Notes under the pieces: model-generated
Seen by the model: the letters and a program-made list of their open reading frames with translations, nothing else
The model's database searches: none
What the model was told of the DNA's origin: nothing
Position numbers and translations under genes: made by a program
DNA from: Nitrospira sp. ST-bin5
Lineage (GTDB): Bacteria; Nitrospirota; Nitrospiria; Nitrospirales; Nitrospiraceae
Assembly: GCA_002083555.1 (NCBI GenBank)
Contig: MSXN01000004.1
Coordinates: 62,001 to 126,000, forward strand
Direction: 5' to 3'
DNA length: 64,000 nucleotides
Shown: piece by piece, positions 59,455 to 64,000 of the stretch
How the letters are laid out: each line of letters starts with the position of its first letter
Position numbering within the stretch: the stretch's first letter is position 1

Positions 59455-60474
59455 ATGACCGGGATATCAACGCTTCGCACAGCCCTCATGTTCCTCTTCC
59501 TGATGGCACTGGCCCCCATCGCCCACTCGTTCGACTGGGTGCCGACTGATGAAGAGATCAAAAAGTATCGCCAAAGCTGGAACCCTCTCTCGCATGGACC
59601 GATTCTGCTTCAGTCAGTCGATACACAGCCCAAAGGGCAACTGTCCGTCCGTGAATTCTTCTTTTCACAAATCGGCGAGAGCAGCTTCGGAAACCGGCTT
59701 AGCTTTGCCACAGATAGCAAAAGCGGCCCAGTCCACCTCTATCAAATCTCGCCATCCGTCAATGCAGCCTACGGAGTTAGCAATCACGTCGAGGTGGGAG
59801 CCGCCCTGTCGATGAACGCCTTTTGGGCCAACCAGAATGGAGATCGCACTTCAGACACGAGCTTCGGCGACGTCTCACTCGTCATGAAATACCGTCCCAT
59901 CATCCAGGATCCGGATAGCTGGCGCCCATCCATCACCCATTTCACCCAAGTGGTCCTTCCCACCAGCCGATGGACTGGTGCCGAACGTCCGCCCGGAGGG
60001 TTCTCTCCGCTCGGCCGCCTCCCAAGCACGCGATTCGGAGAATACGGCATTACCCAGGGCCTCATGGCACGCAAGAACTACGAACCCATCCGGATCAGCG
60101 CAGCCGTGTTCTATACGTACGCCGTCCCAGGGGAGAATGCCGGGAGGACCACCTACGCAGGGGACGTCATCAATACACGCCTCATCTTCGAGCATATCGT
60201 CGATCCCAAGAACGGGTTCGGCTACAACATCGAACTCAGTACATTGCACGGCACAACCTGGCGCGCCGACGGACACCAGATCAACTCCGGCCAGCTGAAG
60301 GGCTTCTCCATCGTCGGCGTCGAGCCGGCCCTCCAATGGAACTTCTCGCAAAACTGGATGGTCGGAGCAGGATGCTTGTTCACTGTCGCCGGACAAAATG
60401 CGATGAACGCGATTTATCCGAACGTGTCCGTGTTCTGGTTCTGGGATAAGAGCGGGAAGATCCTCATGCGGTAA
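59455..60474 (+). CDS. Outer-membrane transporter-like beta-barrel protein
   Basis: The ATG at 59455 begins a signal peptide (ALMFLFLMALAPIAHS) and gives 339 residues; the AT-rich codons before it are rejected. After FDWVPTDEEIKKYRQSWN the protein has alternating strands (VHLYQISPSVNAAYGVSNHV, EVGAALSMNAFWANQNG, FGDVSLVMKYRPIIQD, FTQVVLPTSRWTGAERP, IRISAAVFYTYAVPG, VSVFWFWD), typical of the MetA-pathway phenol/transporter-type barrels. It is divergent from the mod operon and shares its regulatory region, so it may be an alternative outer-membrane entry for an oxyanion (inference). Confidence 0.78.
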   Translation: MTGISTLRTALMFLFLMALAPIAHSFDWVPTDEEIKKYRQSWNPLSHGPILLQSVDTQPKGQLSVREFFFSQIGESSFGNRLSFATDSKSGPVHLYQISPSVNAAYGVSNHVEVGAALSMNAFWANQNGDRTSDTSFGDVSLVMKYRPIIQDPDSWRPSITHFTQVVLPTSRWTGAERPPGGFSPLGRLPSTRFGEYGITQGLMARKNYEPIRISAAVFYTYAVPGENAGRTTYAGDVINTRLIFEHIVDPKNGFGYNIELSTLHGTTWRADGHQINSGQLKGFSIVGVEPALQWNFSQNWMVGAGCLFTVAGQNAMNAIYPNVSVFWFWDKSGKILMR

Positions 60475-60529
60475 CCCCCCTGTCGTTCAGCGACCTAGCA
60501 GTGCTCTTCCTGCTGTGGTACCGTTGGCC

Positions 60530-62131
60530 ATGACTTCGTCACCGCCCGGCTTCATCGCGCGCCTCTCCATCGGCAAAAAGCTCGCCGTCGCCTTCGGATT
60601 GATCCTGCTGCTGCTCATCGGCAGCTTTTCCGCCACGCTTGTCTATCTGTCCCGCGTCAACAGCTATGTCGATCGCCACCAGCGCATCACCATCCCCGGC
60701 GTCGTCACCGCCTCGGAAATGCTCCGTAATGTGGGCGAGATTGAAACCCGCATGCATCACGTCCGTGAACATCTCTCCGATACAGACCGGACTGCGGGAT
60801 TCGAGGCCATTGCCGCTATTGAACGGCGCACCCTCGCAGCTCTCGACACCTATCAGGCGACCCACGCCGCCCGCACCCATCCCATCCTTTACGGCATGTT
60901 GGAACACCATGGCCGGATCGACCTGGCCGAACAGGAAGACCAGGCGATCGTCGCCATCGCCGATGGATTGACCTCGCTACGCGCGCAGCGGGAAGATCTG
61001 GCAACGGCGTTCGCCAATAAACTCAGTACCCCACCCGCCGCTGAAGCGACCTATGAGCACACAGCCTCGCGAACACAGGACGCCATCGCGTCCCTGATCG
61101 AAGTGCACCGAAAAATCGACGTGGAAATGAAGATCGAAGGGGATCGATTAGTCGATCAAGCCCGCACTATGGTGGCGGGGATTATCGGTGTACTCGGGCT
61201 GTTGATCGTGACGGTCTATGCGATCATGAAGCGACAGGTCGCCAATCCACTCCGGCGACTGGCAGCCACCGCCGACCGGGTCGCGCACCATGATCTTGCC
61301 GCCCAATTCGAGTCCTGGCCCAGTCGGGATGAAGTCGGCGCCCTCGCCGGTTCGCTTACCACGATGCTGACGAGCCTGCGGGACCACAGCACCGCGCTCA
61401 TGCGAAAGACCAAGGAGCTGGAAGCCTTTACCTATTCAATCGCCCATGACCTAAAGGGCCCTTTGCGCGAAATCGAAGGGTTTTCCTCTCTGCTCGAAAA
61501 ACAGTTCGCCGATTCGAACGACGCACAGCTCCAACATCACATCGGCATCATCCGCGCCTCGGCCCTGCGCCTGACCCACATGATCGACGCACTGTTGAAA
61601 TACTCGCGCCTGGAACAACAGAACCTTCCCCGCCTTCGTTTCAACGTCATGGAGACGATCTCCAGCTTGCTGGTCGATCGCCAACAGCTCCTGACGGGCA
61701 CCAAAGCGAAGATCACGGTCAACCTGCCCTACTCCGACCTCTATGGCGAGCCGGTCAGCGTGCGCCAGGCCATCACGAATCTCCTGGACAACGCGCTGAA
61801 GTTTTCCCGTCACACCGCGGCACCAGCCATCGCCATCGGCGGACAACAGACGCCAACGGAACGCATCCTCTGGATTCGCGACAACGGCATCGGCTTCGAC
61901 ATCGATCAGGCTGACAAGATTTTCGGCCTCTTCGAGCGACTCCACAGTCCCGGGGACTACGAAGGCACCGGCGTCGGCCTCGCCATCGTGAAACTCGTGA
62001 TGGAGAAGCACGGCGGGAGAGTCTGGGCGGAATCCACACCCGGTCAAGGCAGCACGTTTTATCTGGCATTTCCTGAAAGCTCGGAAGCCGGTGGCCGTCA
62101 ACCCTCAGCCTCGGAAACGAGGCATCGCTGA
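60530..62131 (+). CDS. Membrane sensor histidine kinase
   Basis: The ATG at 60530 gives 533 residues; a GTG 15 bases earlier is possible. Two transmembrane segments (LAVAFGLILLLLIGSFSATL, about 19-38; VAGIIGVLGLLIVTVYAIM, about 214-232) enclose a periplasmic CHASE3-like helical sensor. A HAMP domain (NPLRRLAATADRVAHHD), an H-box SIAHDLKGPLREIEGFSSLL (H near 307), an N-box NLLDNALKFSRH, DNGIGFD (G1), FGLFERLH (F) and GTGVGLAIVK (G2) follow. The AHDLKGPL box is of the phytochrome-like kinase type. It lies 32 bases before the NtrC-type regulator, its partner. Confidence 0.94.
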   Translation: MTSSPPGFIARLSIGKKLAVAFGLILLLLIGSFSATLVYLSRVNSYVDRHQRITIPGVVTASEMLRNVGEIETRMHHVREHLSDTDRTAGFEAIAAIERRTLAALDTYQATHAARTHPILYGMLEHHGRIDLAEQEDQAIVAIADGLTSLRAQREDLATAFANKLSTPPAAEATYEHTASRTQDAIASLIEVHRKIDVEMKIEGDRLVDQARTMVAGIIGVLGLLIVTVYAIMKRQVANPLRRLAATADRVAHHDLAAQFESWPSRDEVGALAGSLTTMLTSLRDHSTALMRKTKELEAFTYSIAHDLKGPLREIEGFSSLLEKQFADSNDAQLQHHIGIIRASALRLTHMIDALLKYSRLEQQNLPRLRFNVMETISSLLVDRQQLLTGTKAKITVNLPYSDLYGEPVSVRQAITNLLDNALKFSRHTAAPAIAIGGQQTPTERILWIRDNGIGFDIDQADKIFGLFERLHSPGDYEGTGVGLAIVKLVMEKHGGRVWAESTPGQGSTFYLAFPESSEAGGRQPSASETRHR

Positions 62132-62163
62132 ATGCTGATGGCTGAAAGCTGAAAGCTCACAAC

Positions 62164-63507
62164 ATGCGCACCCTCATCATCGACGACGAAGAATATGTCC
62201 GCCTGGTGCTCGAACAGGCCCTGCGTGAGGAAGGCTGCCGGGTCACTGCCGTGAAACAAGGGCAGGCCGGCATCGACGCCTTGCAAGCCGCACCGTTCGA
62301 TTGCGTGATTACCGACCTGCGAATGCCCGGCATGGACGGCCGGGCGGTGCTGAAGTGGATCGCCGAACATCAGCCCGATGTCGATGTACTCATGCTGACC
62401 GGTCACGGCGACGTCAAAGATGCGGTCGATGCGATCAAGCACGGCGCGTGGGACTTCCTTATCAAGGAAACGCCCTTCGATGCCGGCGTGGTGAAAGCGG
62501 CGCTGACCAAGCTCAAAACCGTCCGTGCGTTGAGAAAAGAAAACATGGCTGCCCGCCACGGCGGTTTTACCAGGGACGTCATCGTGGAAGGGCCCAGCAA
62601 GACCTGGCAATCGCTCAAAACCCAGGTTGCCCAAGTAGCGCCCGCCAATGCGCCAGTCCTCATTCAGGGAGAGACCGGATCAGGCAAAGAAGTCGTTGCC
62701 CGACTCCTCCATGATCTCAGCCGGCGCGCCAATGGTCCGTTCCTCGCCATCAACTGCGGCGCCGTCAGCCGAGAATTGCTTGAGAGCGAGCTCTTCGGCC
62801 ATGAAAAGGGATCGTTTACCGGTGCAACTGGAGCGAAAATCGGGCTGATCGCCGCGGCGGAAGGAGGGACACTGTTCCTCGATGAACTCGGCGAGATGCC
62901 CGGCCCGATGCAGGTCAGCCTGTTGCGGTTTCTTGATCGTAACGAATACCGTCCGGTCGGGAGCACTCGTACCCTGCATGCGGATGTCCGGATCGTCGGC
63001 GCCACGAATCAGGACATTCAGGAACTCGTCCACCAGGGCCGCTTCCGCGACGACCTCCTCTATCGCATCAATACCGTGACCCTCCGGGTGCCGCCGCTGC
63101 GCGAACGGACCGAGGATTTTCCGGCGCTGATCGACCACATTCTTCAGACGCTCCGAATCCCCGGCGCCGCCAAACGAACCATCGCGCAAGACGCATTGCA
63201 GCGCCTGACCACCTATGCCTGGCCTGGAAATGTGCGCGAACTCCGGAATGTCATCGAACGGATCATCTTGATGGGCACAGGAACCGGACCAATTTCCCAC
63301 GCTGAAGTCGAGACTGTGCTGCCGAAGTCCACAGGCGCTCCCCGGACCGACGATCCCGCAGAACTGACGCTGAATGAAATCGAACGGCGACACATTCTGC
63401 GCGTGCTCGATGCGAGCGGAGGCAATAAAACATCCGCCGCCAAGACCTTGGACATCGATTACAAAACGCTGCTGGCCAAGCTGAAGAAATTTACCATCGA
63501 CGAATAG
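62164..63507 (+). CDS. Sigma-54-dependent NtrC-family response regulator
   Basis: This 447-residue protein has a receiver domain (DDEE at 7-10, phospho-acceptor D51 or D52 in ITDLRMPGMDG, K in LIKETPF), an AAA+ core (Walker A GETGSGKEVV, GSFTGATG as the sigma-54 GAFTGA loop with Ser for Ala, Walker B GGTLFLDELGEM, R-fingers region FRDDLLYRINTVTLRVPPLR), and a Fis-type helix-turn-helix at the C-terminus (NKTSAAKTLDIDYKTLLAKL). It activates sigma-54 promoters on phosphorylation by the kinase upstream. Its targets are not visible here. It is followed by a PilZ gene. Confidence 0.95.
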   Translation: MRTLIIDDEEYVRLVLEQALREEGCRVTAVKQGQAGIDALQAAPFDCVITDLRMPGMDGRAVLKWIAEHQPDVDVLMLTGHGDVKDAVDAIKHGAWDFLIKETPFDAGVVKAALTKLKTVRALRKENMAARHGGFTRDVIVEGPSKTWQSLKTQVAQVAPANAPVLIQGETGSGKEVVARLLHDLSRRANGPFLAINCGAVSRELLESELFGHEKGSFTGATGAKIGLIAAAEGGTLFLDELGEMPGPMQVSLLRFLDRNEYRPVGSTRTLHADVRIVGATNQDIQELVHQGRFRDDLLYRINTVTLRVPPLRERTEDFPALIDHILQTLRIPGAAKRTIAQDALQRLTTYAWPGNVRELRNVIERIILMGTGTGPISHAEVETVLPKSTGAPRTDDPAELTLNEIERRHILRVLDASGGNKTSAAKTLDIDYKTLLAKLKKFTIDE

Positions 63508-63611
63508 CTTCCCCCGCACAGCTCCGGTGATCCGCGAAGCAATCCAAATCATCAAATCCCTTGGCAAGTAGCCGATCGCTCCTTATGATGCCAGAGAGCC
63601 CGGGAGATCTC

Positions 63612-63992
63612 ATGGCGCAGCCACATGCACAGCCTAAACGCATCATCGACCTGCGAAAGCACGCACGCATACTCCTGCCCGCAGGCGCGCTCTTTTCATT
63701 CAGGCGCCTTGTCGTACCGGTCCAGTTAGGCGAGGAAGCCGAAGGCGAGGGCGCCATGGTCGATCTCTCCATCGGAGGCTGCCGACTCTTGAGCGAAGTG
63801 CCGCTCAACATCGGCCAGGAATACAATCTGATCCTTCAGATCTCAACGGAGCGGCCGCCGATCCCCGTAGACGCCGCCGTTGTCCGCTGGACCGATGACT
63901 CCATGTACGGACTCAAATTCATCTCCATCGCCCCGCACGACGAATCGCAGATCAGGGACCTGCTCCTCGACATACGTCGCACTGCGGCATAA
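63612..63992 (+). CDS. PilZ domain protein
   Basis: The ATG at 63612 has GGAG about six bases upstream and gives 126 residues; an upstream TTG reading is rejected. A PilZ domain covers nearly the whole protein. RKHARILLPAGALFSFRRLV holds a basic segment in place of the RxxxR switch, and MVDLSIGGCRLLSEVPLNIG holds the [D/N]xSxxG motif. IPVDAAVVRWTDDSMYGLKF is the final strand pair. It should bind c-di-GMP and act as a stand-alone adaptor. It is 104 bases from the response regulator and may be separately expressed. Confidence 0.88.
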   Translation: MAQPHAQPKRIIDLRKHARILLPAGALFSFRRLVVPVQLGEEAEGEGAMVDLSIGGCRLLSEVPLNIGQEYNLILQISTERPPIPVDAAVVRWTDDSMYGLKFISIAPHDESQIRDLLLDIRRTAA

Positions 63993-64000
63993 TGTCGACC

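Noticed and set aside
62680..63567. 295-codon minus-strand frame opposite the response regulator
   Set aside because: The plus strand has unambiguous receiver, AAA+ and Fis motifs; the reverse frame is a shadow.
1..64000. CRISPR array, rRNA operon, intact insertion sequence or complete prophage
   Set aside because: No regularly spaced direct repeats, no rRNA-like sequence, no transposase or integrase, and only one isolated phage-tail-like gene were seen.

Overview
The window is a bacterial chromosome segment of generally high GC and dense coding, with no rRNA or CRISPR array and one tRNA. Gene content and intergenic repeats fit a Gram-negative bacterium with an outer membrane, and the best guess is Nitrospira (Nitrospirota). 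The reasons are paired B12-binding radical SAM proteins, HDOD/PilZ/NtrC-type regulators, numerous small conserved genes, and an operon that could make the mid-chain methyl-branched fatty acids for which that genus is known. The taxon is an inference; no marker gene in the window proves it.

Layout. 1-5.0 kb: three minus-strand radical SAM genes (one cut by the window edge) and a small J-domain-like protein. 5.1-13.9 kb: an accessory island with a hicBA toxin-antitoxin pair, a 1353-residue SNF2-type helicase whose tail is built of 25 tandem 15-residue repeats, a DUF2971 protein, a RelE/ParE-type toxin-antitoxin pair and several copies of an intergenic repeat. 13.9-29.4 kb: mixed housekeeping and stress genes (DUF5674 pair, HDOD protein, methyltransferases, MBL-fold hydrolase, threonine ammonia-lyase, SGNH hydrolase, a miniature phage-tail-sheath-like protein, cupin, beta-propeller, AraC regulator, rhodanese-like protein lacking its cysteine). 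29.4-32.8 kb: desaturase, cyclopropane-synthase-like methyltransferase and FAD oxidoreductase, a candidate branched-lipid pathway. 33.4-46.8 kb: YajD, a subtilase with a C-terminal sorting signal next to a CPBP intramembrane protease, YchF, VF530, YaeQ, an eIF1/SUI1 protein, tRNA-Met and a glycoside-hydrolase-like protein.

47.1-51.5 kb is the most striking block: six minus-strand genes, mostly overlapping, encoding a LexA-like XRE-S24 repressor, a coiled-coil protein, a zinc ribbon, a RecA/Rad51-fold protein without ATPase motifs, a 96-residue helical protein and a family B DNA polymerase with a Pol-epsilon-like cysteine insert and degraded exonuclease motifs. It looks like a damage-inducible alternative polymerase module (inference). 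A palindromic operator candidate lies before the repressor, and its half-site recurs before the effector genes.

51.8-59.2 kb is an eight-gene molybdate-type uptake operon: XRE/periplasmic-binding-like regulator, ModA-like lipoprotein, second lipoprotein, porin, ModA, third lipoprotein, ModB, ModC. It is controlled from an unusually AT-rich divergent intergenic region with a 20-bp palindrome, which also serves an outer-membrane-transporter-like gene. 60.5-64.0 kb: histidine kinase, sigma-54 response regulator and PilZ protein.

Several families of short dispersed or palindromic intergenic repeats occur through the window. Coding starts were moved from the longest possible ORF to internal codons where a Shine-Dalgarno site, lipobox or signal peptide supported this; each case is noted.
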